A stretch of DNA of 41,692 nucleotides, from positions 1 through 41,692 of the forward strand of contig CANHQR010000030.1 of assembly GCA_947462815.1 (NCBI GenBank), read 5' to 3'. Both the position numbers and the translations under genes were made by a program. How positions within the stretch are numbered: position 1 is the first letter of the stretch; every line of letters starts with the position of its first letter. This DNA is from Pseudobdellovibrionaceae bacterium (lineage in GTDB: Bacteria > Bdellovibrionota > Bdellovibrionia > Bdellovibrionales > JAMPXM01). The notes below the pieces were generated by a model, which was not told where the DNA came from, searched no databases, and was given only the letters and a program-made list of their open reading frames with translations. Below are positions 32,358 to 40,206 of this stretch, piece after piece.

Positions 32358-34586
32358 TCATCGACATTCGCCGCCGATTCGTTGGGCGCAGATGAACTGC
32401 AGATCAGCTGTGACCTGAGCACGAGTTTTCCGTACCGCTCGCAACTCTTCGACGTAATAGGCCACACCGCCCACATCGGCCTTTCTGCGGAGGTGAGTGA
32501 CGTAGGCCTGACGCACAAGATACTCGTCAGAGGCTCTGAGCTCAGCTGAGAGTCCCGCAGCTGTCAGACCAGCTTGGACTCGCGAAACCCAATAGGCGAT
32601 ACCAGCGGAGTCTTGGGCCATCTCGGCCGGAGTTCTTTCGAGCACCGCAATCATCGTACTCTCCACGAGCATCTGGGCGGACGGTGGCTTTGTCCCCGAG
32701 CTCCCCCCGCATTCGCCATGACTCCGCTGAGCGCAGATCAACTGCATTTCGGAAACAATCTGCCCGCGAGTTCGACGTCCCGCTTTAACTTCACCCATAT
32801 AGAACGCAAGACCCGCTGCATCCGCCTTGCGTCCCAGGTGCGTCTCGTAAGCTCGACGCAGAAAGTATTCATCAGATCCTTTGAGCTGAGCGATCAAAGC
32901 GTCAACGGTGAGACCGGACTGCATGCGACTCGTCCAATAGGCAATTCCCGAAACATCTTGCGCCATTTCGGCTTCTGTACGTTCCAGAATTGAAAGCATC
33001 GTACGACGGACGATTCTTCGCGCGGTTTCCAATTCTAAGGGCGCCGAACTGCAGCTTGAAAACTCATAGCTCGAGTCGCCGCCCAAGATCCCTTGATTGC
33101 AACCTCGAATGTACTGCTCTGCTAAACAGTTGTTTGAAGATGGAGATCGGTAGAAGTTCGCCACGGCCGCATGAGGAAGGGCGGTTCCATCTTGTCGACA
33201 AGCGGCTGATGCGTCGGGTGTGCCCCCGCCCGTGCCAGCCAAGTAGCCACGATTTGCGATGGCCGCCTTGAAGCCTGCGATCGTCAGAGGATCCGAGCGA
33301 AGCCAAAGACCATTGATTCGGCTGTCTTGCCAATACATGAAGCCAACTAATCGCGGATAGTGTTTGAACATGGAATTTGGGTGATTCAGATCAAGAGCCT
33401 CTGAAACCCATCTGGCCTTATGGGGGCTGGCCACCATACCCATTTCGACGTTGAGGATGGGAAGAGTCGGCGAAAGCGCGGCCGCCTCGCTGTACGCACC
33501 CTTCATGATCTCGGAGCAACTTTCTGTCTCCGTAGCGACGAAGTTATAGCATTCGATCCCGATCATATCGACGTAGGCATCGCCTGGGTAAATGCTCTTC
33601 ATCGAAACGGAGTTGTTCCCACCGAAGTTTACGGATGGCCACGATAGCACCGACCACATCCACTTCACATTTGTCACGCCCTCTGCGCGGAAGAGGTTCA
33701 CCACATGTCTCCAGGCCGCGATCAGGTCCTCGGGGGAGTTCAACCTCTCCCCGTTAATGACGAGATCGGCCGTCCAAGGTGTAGCGAACGCATCACAAGG
33801 ATCCTTCAGGTGATTGCGACTATTCAGCTCATGGAAGGGTCTTAAGTAGAAGGGCTTACCAAAGGCTTTCGCCTCTCGAGCCCACTGCCGAATGTAGGCG
33901 TCGTGAGTTCCCGATGCGATGCTGCGCGCACTGAATCTTCTGTAGTAATCCATGAAGTCCGCGTCGCCGCATCTAAGGCCGGTGTTTGGGTCCATCGGAA
34001 GCCAGAGCACAACGGGTGTCGCTCCATTGGATACCGCTTCGTTCATCCAACCTCGCAACGAGGAATTGAAGGAGCCCCACGAAACACTCTGATGCCACCA
34101 ACTATTAAATCCGACGAGGCTCGCGGGCTTTCCGACCCACTGGTTAAACTGATTTAAGTTCTCGAGCTCAACATTTCGCTCCGATGGAATTCCCCCGATC
34201 CACGGACCCCACAACAAAGATCGATTCGTCGAGGCCTGTGACACAGCCTTGGCCTCTGCGCTCGTCGAGATCTCTCGGATCATCGCCTGGATCATCGAAC
34301 TGACGGGTCGTTGCCCGGCCTTGATTCGTGCGTCCCAATGGATGACTTCGTCGAGACCCGGCGAGCGGCGAAGGTGGGTTTGATAGGCTGAAGCAATCGT
34401 TTTGCAATGAGTGTGCTCCGCCGCCTGCTCACATACATCTTTGGTGAGATGGCTCGTTGGCGAGGCTGTTGAGGACATTGCAGCAGTCGTCGACGGCGCG
34501 GCTTGGAAATTGGAGCAATTCTGAAAGCTCAAGACGCCGATCGAGAGTGTGAAGAATCCCAAGATGACCAAACTGTTGCGATGCAT
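32358..34586 (-). CDS. GH26-like glycoside hydrolase lipoprotein with DUF4214 repeats
   Basis: 742 residues from ATG 34586 (AGAGGTGG upstream). Lipobox LSFQNC near residue 24. After a partial DUF4214-like segment (about 60-110) comes a GH26-type TIM barrel: acid/base Glu in YLRPFHELNS (about 250), VKWMWSVLSW, YPGDAYVDMIGIECYN, and nucleophile Glu in ILNVEMGM (about 380). A Cys-rich linker domain follows, then two ~100-residue DUF4214 repeats with shared ERTxAEMAQDxxGIAYW and ICAQR. Probably a surface-bound mannan/glycan hydrolase with adhesive tail. Confidence 0.8.
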   Translation of the reverse strand: MHRNSLVILGFFTLSIGVLSFQNCSNFQAAPSTTAAMSSTASPTSHLTKDVCEQAAEHTHCKTIASAYQTHLRRSPGLDEVIHWDARIKAGQRPVSSMIQAMIREISTSAEAKAVSQASTNRSLLWGPWIGGIPSERNVELENLNQFNQWVGKPASLVGFNSWWHQSVSWGSFNSSLRGWMNEAVSNGATPVVLWLPMDPNTGLRCGDADFMDYYRRFSARSIASGTHDAYIRQWAREAKAFGKPFYLRPFHELNSRNHLKDPCDAFATPWTADLVINGERLNSPEDLIAAWRHVVNLFRAEGVTNVKWMWSVLSWPSVNFGGNNSVSMKSIYPGDAYVDMIGIECYNFVATETESCSEIMKGAYSEAAALSPTLPILNVEMGMVASPHKARWVSEALDLNHPNSMFKHYPRLVGFMYWQDSRINGLWLRSDPLTIAGFKAAIANRGYLAGTGGGTPDASAACRQDGTALPHAAVANFYRSPSSNNCLAEQYIRGCNQGILGGDSSYEFSSCSSAPLELETARRIVRRTMLSILERTEAEMAQDVSGIAYWTSRMQSGLTVDALIAQLKGSDEYFLRRAYETHLGRKADAAGLAFYMGEVKAGRRTRGQIVSEMQLICAQRSHGECGGSSGTKPPSAQMLVESTMIAVLERTPAEMAQDSAGIAYWVSRVQAGLTAAGLSAELRASDEYLVRQAYVTHLRRKADVGGVAYYVEELRAVRKTRAQVTADLQFICAQRIGGECR

Positions 34587-35193
34587 TTCTACCACCTCTT
34601 AAGTCAAATCGCTCTTCGATCTGCAGCGTTCGGCGTCTCAAATCGGTACATGTTCAGGTTTCATCTCGAAATTCGCTGTCGCGAAGTGCCTTCCAGAGTT
34701 GCAATCAGGGGGCCGACTGACATCAAATTGGATGGTTCGCTAGAACGAAAGTCTGACGAACTTGATGAATGTGTTCAAACGATCTGCGTCGCAATTTGAA
34801 ACATCTCGAATTGACCACGTTGAGCCGCGGCATTGCTTGAATGATCTATGAACATTTTAAACCCGATGGACTCGATCCTGCGGATTTCGAGAGAACGACC
34901 TTTCCAAACTGAATGGTACCTCCAAGAGTCTGATATCCGAAAGTTGAGCATAAAGCGGCTCGCACGATGGTGCTGAAAATGAGCGGATCGAACGAAACTT
35001 CTTCGCCGAGATCAGCACCTCTAACGAACCATTTCTTTCTCACCGGCATAAACTCATGATGGCGAGTTCAGAATTGCTCGACGGTCATTTTGAGGTGCGG
35101 CACAGCTCATGCTGACCCCTTCGTCGTGTAGGCTACGATCAGGAAATGGACTCGGAAGCAAAGCCGCGAAGAACTACCGGCGGAGAAAGATTT
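34587..35193. other. Intergenic region with no confident gene
   Basis: Contains a 67-codon minus-strand frame (34846-35049, starting MPVRKKWFVRG) of fairly natural composition but no ribosome site, and plus-strand frames broken by stops. It should include promoters for the GH26 gene and the secreted protein gene at 35194. Confidence 0.4.
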
Positions 35194-35667
35194 ATGAATT
35201 CTATGAAGGTGTATTTTTCAGTTTTTCTCGTTGTGATCAGCGCGTACGCTTCGGCTGCCTACGCTAACATCGGTCGAGATGTGAAGGCCCGCGCAACCTG
35301 CGACGTCTTCAATTCCGATCACACAGACCATGTTAAAGTGGGCGATTTCGGCCTTGAGTTTCGTGGCGATGAAAGTGAGGCGGCGGGTGCGTTCGCCTGG
35401 GATACGAAGACTCTAAAACTCAATGATCTTATGTCGATTTCGACCGGGCTCAGCTACGTTAGTGCGAGACGGGGTCAGTTTTCGGCTCATGCTCAACTGA
35501 CGATAAAGTTTGGCGAACGCCAAACCGTCGTTGAGACCTTCGTGCCGGCTAGGTCACTACCCTTATCAATCGAATTCGCAGTAAGTGATACGGACGTCGA
35601 TTCTAACGTACCGTGGGAAAAAAACCTGAGTCGGATCACCATCAAATGCAAACGGACAAAACTTTGA
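35194..35667 (+). CDS. Small secreted protein of unknown function
   Basis: 157 residues. ATG 35194 follows GGAGAAAG; the signal peptide (MKVYFSVFLVVISAYASAAYA) comes right after. Mature protein is beta-rich (LEFRGDESEAAGAFAW, AQLTIKFGERQTVVETF) with a pair of Cys (TCDVF and IKCKR) that could form one disulfide. Likely periplasmic or exported; family not recognised. Confidence 0.65.
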   Translation: MNSMKVYFSVFLVVISAYASAAYANIGRDVKARATCDVFNSDHTDHVKVGDFGLEFRGDESEAAGAFAWDTKTLKLNDLMSISTGLSYVSARRGQFSAHAQLTIKFGERQTVVETFVPARSLPLSIEFAVSDTDVDSNVPWEKNLSRITIKCKRTKL

Positions 35668-35735
35668 TCCGAAAGGTAAGCCTCAAAGAATCTCAAGATC
35701 GCTGACGATTGCTCTCATCGCCGACTAATTGAAAA

Positions 35736-35754
35736 GGCTCGCACAAAGCGAGCC
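35736..35754 (-). terminator. Terminator beyond the displaced tRNA-Ser 3' end
   Basis: GGCTCGC-ACAAA-GCGAGCC followed on the minus strand by TTTTC. It lies 10 nt past the displaced 3' end at 35764, about the same spacing as the terminator past the real tRNA, so the arrangement is repeated. Confidence 0.7.
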
Positions 35755-35761
35755 TTGTGAG

Positions 35762-35950
35762 TTTGGCGGAGAGGGTGAGATTGTCTCGGGCTAGTGCCCT
35801 CGACCCTTCGCTAACGCTCAGGGCTCACGCGCAAAAATACCATCCTGCTATTTTTGTCGAACTCGAGCTCGCTCTGCTCGCCGAGTACGAACTATCGTCG
35901 CGCCTTCCACAAATTAAAAAACCAACCCTTTGGGTTGGCTTTTTAATTTG
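35762..35950 (-). repeat. tRNA-Ser-linked 185-bp unit, copy B
   Basis: Bases 35762-35782 repeat the 3' end of tRNA-Ser(TGA) (35947-35967) in 21 of 21 positions, 185 bp apart. The spacer has the same imperfect AT hairpin and the terminator CCAACCC-TTT-GGGTTGG (35922-35938). It is nearly identical to copy A at 26548-26740. Confidence 0.85.
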
Positions 35951-36038
35951 GCGGAGAGGGTGAGATTCGAACTCACGGAGGGATTTCTCCCTCGCCGGTT
36001 TTCAAGACCGGTGCCTTAAACCACTCGGCCACCTCTCC
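35949..36038 (-). tRNA. tRNA-Ser (anticodon TGA)
   Basis: 90 nt with CCA. Acceptor GGAGAGG / CCTCTCC, anticodon loop CTTGAAA, long variable arm (CGAGGGAGAAATCCCTC region), T-loop TTCGAAT. A terminator starts 11 nt past its 3' end. Confidence 0.96.
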
Positions 36039-36108
36039 CCGCTTTGTTCAATTCTGCCTTAAGCTGAACTCTGTGGTTCTGCCAGCTTAAATGCAAAAGC
36101 CTCAAGCC

Positions 36109-36438
36109 TCAAGCATTCGGTGCCGCCATAATGTAAAGGCGCAGCACAAGTCCGGTCAGAATCATGATGAGGTCAAAGACCAACAAGGTCGAAATCGCCC
36201 AACTTCGCGTCAAACGCCAGGTCAGCAGCAAGCAGGTCATAAACGCGAAGGTAAAAGCCAGCGTGACGCCGCTCGGCTGACCGAGGATCTCCTGCACGAC
36301 CAAGCCAACAGTTAAACCCAGGACCGAGCCCGTCGCAAAGCGCAGCAAATGCCGAAGTAGATCGCGCGATGTCTTTCGAATTCCGTCTTGGACCTGGTGC
36401 GAAAGACCCCGGTCCATACTTCCCAAAATTTCCGCCAT
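36109..36438 (-). CDS. Small membrane protein
   Basis: 109 residues. A basic/amphipathic N-terminus (VQDGIRKTSRDLLRHLLRF) precedes about three hydrophobic segments (GSVLGLTVGLVVQEILG, VTLAFTFAFMTCLLLTW, AISTLLVFDLIMILTGLVL). No family recognised. It begins 58 nt after the large GYF-like/TPR gene on the same strand and is probably co-transcribed, so a shared role at the membrane is possible. Confidence 0.65.
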   Translation of the reverse strand: MAEILGSMDRGLSHQVQDGIRKTSRDLLRHLLRFATGSVLGLTVGLVVQEILGQPSGVTLAFTFAFMTCLLLTWRLTRSWAISTLLVFDLIMILTGLVLRLYIMAAPNA

Positions 36439-36496
36439 GTCTTCTCCCCTCCCACGGATGGATTTGAGTATCGAGTCCGACCCTTTTGCCCAGCTC

Positions 36497-39439
36497 TCAA
36501 GGCGTCATATCCCCGGCTTGGATGCGCTTGATGAGTTTCTCCACTTCAGCTTTGTCGGCGGCGTTTGGCAACAGTCGCAGGTACTTGTCGTAGGCCTCTA
36601 TCGCCTCGTCAGCCATGCCGCGTGTATGAAAGATCGCTCCCTGTTCCTTGTAAACGTCGGGGTTCCCCGATTCTAAGGCCTGAGCCTGACGAAGCAAGGA
36701 TTGGGCGGCATCGACATCTCCTGACAGTCGGTAACAGCGCGCCAGCCGCACAAGAATGCTGGCATCGGCCGCCGATTTGACCGCAGTTTGTTTGCGCACT
36801 GAGGTCTGATATTCGGAAGCACAATTCCCGTACTGACGGAGCTCGTAGAAAACCTCAGCCGCCAAGGTGTAGGAGTCCGCGAGATCCGGGTTCGTCTGAC
36901 GTTCTTGCATGGCCTCTTTCAAGGCCTGATCACGCATGCCGAGAGCTAAGTAAGCACGACCCAATGATACATGCGCGAGCGGATAACGCGGATTAATCTG
37001 AATCACGCGTTCAAACTGGGCCACCGCGTCTTTGTACTTTTGCACTTCCGTGTACACACGACCTGCCCAGAAAACCGGTTCCGCGTCCGAAGGATCCAAG
37101 ACAGCTGCCTTCAAAAAATACTCAAGAGCCAATCGTGGCTGAGCATTCCCTTGTAGGATCTTGCCAAGAATCATCAAGGCGGGCTTGTGAGTTTCGTCGA
37201 GACTGATCGCCTGTCGAGCCGCCTCTTCAGCAAGCTTATAGCGCTCATCCTGTAAGAAAATCTCCGCCAGCGTCACGCGATACACGATCGCCGCCAATGG
37301 CACGCCCCGCCCCTGCGTGATGACAAAGCCGTTGATTAAACCGCGCAGATACACGGCCGCCTCGTCCACACCGTGGAGACCAGCTTTGACTTTGGCCATC
37401 AGCGAGTTCGCTTCGATGTGCGTCGGATCGACTTCGAGCGAGCGCTCGGCGTAAGAGCGCGCTTCGACAAACTTTCGTTGGCCCAGCAAAGCCTTGGTCA
37501 TGATGAGGTAGGTATCGAGATCTGTCGAATACAGCTCCAGCGCTCGCTGCGCAAACTTCTCAGCTCCGGCAAAGTTGTTACGACGAAGCTCGACCTGCGC
37601 GAAGCCGCGAAAAACTTCATAGTTCTTCGGCTGGCGTTGCTGAATTCGGGCGAGCAATCGGAATGCGCTTTGGTAGTCGTGACGTTGAGCATAGTAGTCG
37701 GCGAGCTCGACGTAGCCGAGCGTGAGAGTGGGCTCGACATCGATAGCTTTTTTCATCCATTCAATCGCATCTTGCGTTTGGTTGAGCTGCCAAAGGCAGC
37801 GACCTGCTTTGAGTGCCGCCATTCCATTCTTGGGATCGACATCAAAGGCGGCTCGATACTGCGCTTGGGCCGCGAAGCAATCACCCGACTTCACGAACTG
37901 ATCTCCAGCGAAGACCAGCTCGCGACTATTGCCGCGCGTCGATTTGCTCGCATCGCCTCCAAGCTCAACGACCATTTGCTTCGCTTGGGGGTTTGCGGGA
38001 TTGATCTCGAGTGATTTGTTCGCAAAACGCAACGCCTCTTCGCGATTGTTTCTTCGCAAGGCAATCTCGCCGCGAGCCAACCAAGCTTCCGACTCGGTGG
38101 GCGCCGGTGGTCGATCATCTTTCTCAAGGGCGGTGACAAGTAACTGCTGAGCAACATCGACATGGTTGAACTCGCGAAGTTCGATCAGTGCGAGTTCAAT
38201 CTTCGCAACCGAGTGCCGCGGAACTTTGGCCAACACGGATCGATAGGATTTGACGGCTTCACCAAAGGCTCTCTGTCGAGTTTTCGCGCGCGCATAGCCA
38301 ATGTGAATCTTCTGCCAGTCGGGCCAGAGCTGGGCGGCTCGCTCAAAGAACACACCTGCGCTGGAGTAGTCTCGCGTTGAGAGGTAAGCGTCGGCGCGCA
38401 TCTCAAACAGAATCGGTGCACTCGATTCGATTTCTAAACGACTCGATGCCGCTTGCTCGGCTTGCGTGAACTTCGCGGCCAACAGGAGCTGTACGATCTC
38501 ACAGATCGAGCCATTGAGACCACCCGGATCCAAGCCCTTGGCGATTTGCACGGCCTCACGAACCACTTTGATATCTTGAGCGTCTTGATAGGCGTAGGGC
38601 CACAACTCGCGATAAGTGAGACAAAGCATTGAGGCCACCTCAGCGAGTGGAGCCGCTTTCTCAGGGTCGGCAGATCTCCCCTCCAAAACTTCAACGAATT
38701 CACTCTGTGCGGTTTGATATCCACTGTATAGATCTTGCTGGAAGCCGATAACGCCGCGCTGGTACTTCTCGCGGATACGCGCTAATGGCATTTCGGTTTG
38801 CCCCTTGCGAGGCGCGAGAAGGCGAATGCGCTGCCCTTTGCCAACCAAAGGCTCATCCGAAGAACTTAAGAAGTAGCCGATGATGAGGGCAAACAAGACA
38901 ATGATCAGCAAACGGATCTGCTTTCGCCGCGTGGCCTCGGACTGAGCCTCCAGCTCCTCGATTTTCTTGAGGTCCGTCAGTTCAATCACACCCGAGCCAA
39001 AGCCCGTACCGCTCGCTCGACTGCGATCCATCGGCATCAACTCACCCTGCCGCGAGTTCGTTCCGAGCGAAGCCGGAAGCTGTGGATTGGTTTGCGGGAG
39101 AGACTTCGTCGGCGCTTCCGAGGGATCCACAGGCTGTGTCGGTGCCGGAGGATTCACCTGGCGAGTGGTCGATGCCTTTTCAAGCATGACGGATTTTTCG
39201 GGCGTCGCTTTGGACTCATCGCGCTGCTCGAGGGCGTCGAGTAGACGGTCATAGAATTCAGGAGCCTTTGAAATCGCAATCCACCGACCACCTGGATACA
39301 GAGCCACTTGTTCGCCCCCGACGAAGTAGCCTCGATCAATCTGCACAAGAACCTGTTCCGTTGAAAACGGTCCAAAGATATTCCCGTTCGCATCGCGCAC
39401 GATCCAGGTTTTGGCCTTATTTCCGCCGCGATTGCCCAT
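36497..39439 (-). CDS. GYF_2-like / TPR-repeat membrane protein
   Basis: 980 residues. The N-terminal ~70 residues (WIVRDANGNIFGPFSTEQVL to FYDRLLDAL) match the GYF_2-type peptide-binding domain seen in deltaproteobacteria. A Pro/Thr/Ser-rich linker (about 75-150) leads to one transmembrane helix (IRLLIIVLFALIIGYFL, about 175-192). The rest is about fifteen TPR-like repeats, for example ALRFANKSLEINPANPQAKQ and ALEYFLKAAVLDPSDAEPVF. It is a large scaffold, with the GYF domain on the cytosolic side and the TPR array outside, if the helix is a signal anchor. Confidence 0.85.
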   Translation of the reverse strand: MGNRGGNKAKTWIVRDANGNIFGPFSTEQVLVQIDRGYFVGGEQVALYPGGRWIAISKAPEFYDRLLDALEQRDESKATPEKSVMLEKASTTRQVNPPAPTQPVDPSEAPTKSLPQTNPQLPASLGTNSRQGELMPMDRSRASGTGFGSGVIELTDLKKIEELEAQSEATRRKQIRLLIIVLFALIIGYFLSSSDEPLVGKGQRIRLLAPRKGQTEMPLARIREKYQRGVIGFQQDLYSGYQTAQSEFVEVLEGRSADPEKAAPLAEVASMLCLTYRELWPYAYQDAQDIKVVREAVQIAKGLDPGGLNGSICEIVQLLLAAKFTQAEQAASSRLEIESSAPILFEMRADAYLSTRDYSSAGVFFERAAQLWPDWQKIHIGYARAKTRQRAFGEAVKSYRSVLAKVPRHSVAKIELALIELREFNHVDVAQQLLVTALEKDDRPPAPTESEAWLARGEIALRRNNREEALRFANKSLEINPANPQAKQMVVELGGDASKSTRGNSRELVFAGDQFVKSGDCFAAQAQYRAAFDVDPKNGMAALKAGRCLWQLNQTQDAIEWMKKAIDVEPTLTLGYVELADYYAQRHDYQSAFRLLARIQQRQPKNYEVFRGFAQVELRRNNFAGAEKFAQRALELYSTDLDTYLIMTKALLGQRKFVEARSYAERSLEVDPTHIEANSLMAKVKAGLHGVDEAAVYLRGLINGFVITQGRGVPLAAIVYRVTLAEIFLQDERYKLAEEAARQAISLDETHKPALMILGKILQGNAQPRLALEYFLKAAVLDPSDAEPVFWAGRVYTEVQKYKDAVAQFERVIQINPRYPLAHVSLGRAYLALGMRDQALKEAMQERQTNPDLADSYTLAAEVFYELRQYGNCASEYQTSVRKQTAVKSAADASILVRLARCYRLSGDVDAAQSLLRQAQALESGNPDVYKEQGAIFHTRGMADEAIEAYDKYLRLLPNAADKAEVEKLIKRIQAGDMTP

Positions 39440-39606
39440 GACGAGTGGTTCCAGGTTAGGTCCAGTTACCCACGGCGGTTCTAGAACGGAACCGGTGGTG
39501 AGCTCCCATTTTAGGTGGTTATTGAGGCTTTAGCATCACGACTGGCGTCCAGGTTTGATCTGAGTCCTCGTGGATCTCCATCATCGGAAGTCCAGCGCTT
39601 GGCATC

Positions 39607-39951
39607 ATGATTGCTACCCACCATGTGGTGTCCGAAATTCGGATGCCGACGGGTGGTGCTCGTTGGACGGCTTGGGCCTCGAAGAATCCCGCAACGGACA
39701 AATCGAAGCCCCAACCCACAATGCGAAAGCTTCGAAGCGCGACGGAAATAACGACGACAGATGTAGAGGTTACGAAGTTGTTGAAGCTGTTGAAGTTACC
39801 GAAGCCGAAGCTGGAAAAGTTGAAATGGGTGGCGCCGATCCTCATCGTGTCCTACATCCTCGTGATCTTGCTGATCTCGGGCCTGTCTCAGGCTCATATG
39901 AGTGAAGTGAGAGCGAGTCACCCGGCGGTTCCCGTCGACTCTGGCGAGTGA
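39607..39951 (+). CDS. Uncertain short gene with one membrane helix
   Basis: Plus-strand frame of up to 114 codons. The second half is Lys/Leu-rich (KLLKLLKLPKPKLEKLKW) and is followed by a clear membrane helix (VAPILIVSYILVILLISGL). No ribosome site at 39607 or 39721. A minus-strand frame over the same DNA (39519-39845) also looks partly natural (ISDTTWWVAIMMPSAG) and would precede the GYF-like/TPR gene. I cannot decide which is real. Confidence 0.35.
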   Translation: MIATHHVVSEIRMPTGGARWTAWASKNPATDKSKPQPTMRKLRSATEITTTDVEVTKLLKLLKLPKPKLEKLKWVAPILIVSYILVILLISGLSQAHMSEVRASHPAVPVDSGE

Positions 39952-39984
39952 GGAGCTCACACCGGACATAGGAAGCCTGACTCT

Positions 39985-40006
39985 GATTTCTAAGTGATTT
40001 CTAAGT
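39985..40006. repeat. Tandem 11-bp direct repeat
   Basis: GATTTCTAAGT occurs twice head-to-tail, 75 nt before the first hairpin of the RNA proposed at 40081. The 11-bp period (one helical turn) is typical of activator sites. Confidence 0.5.
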
Positions 40007-40080
40007 TGGGCATCGCGAGAGTCGTTGATTTAGGTTGAGAAAGCATTCGATGGAGCGGAGACGCAATCTCGAAGGCACAA

Positions 40081-40197
40081 GGGAACTGATCCCCCCCTCA
40101 AAAAGATCAGTTCTCAAACTCGGCGTCGATTCAGGACCCCTCCCGAATCGACTTCATAGCCCCGACTCTGGCCCCTCCCGAGTCGGGGTTATTTTTT
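40081..40197 (+). ncRNA. Candidate sRNA with three C-rich-loop hairpins
   Basis: Hairpin 1 (40081-40115): 11-bp stem with one G-T pair, loop CCCCCCTCAAAAA. Hairpin 2 (40125-40152): stem GTCGATTC/GAATCGAC, loop AGGACCCCTCCC. Hairpin 3 (40160-40188): stem CCCCGACTC/GAGTCGGGG, loop TGGCCCCTCCC, then TTATTTTTT. Stems differ in sequence, but every loop holds an anti-Shine-Dalgarno-like C-rich run. The T-run fixes the plus strand. The 5' end is not known. The alternative, that it is only a 3' end for the gene at 39607 or a barrier for convergent murA, does not explain the shared loops. Confidence 0.65.
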
Positions 40198-40206
40198 CCA
40201 CCGAAC

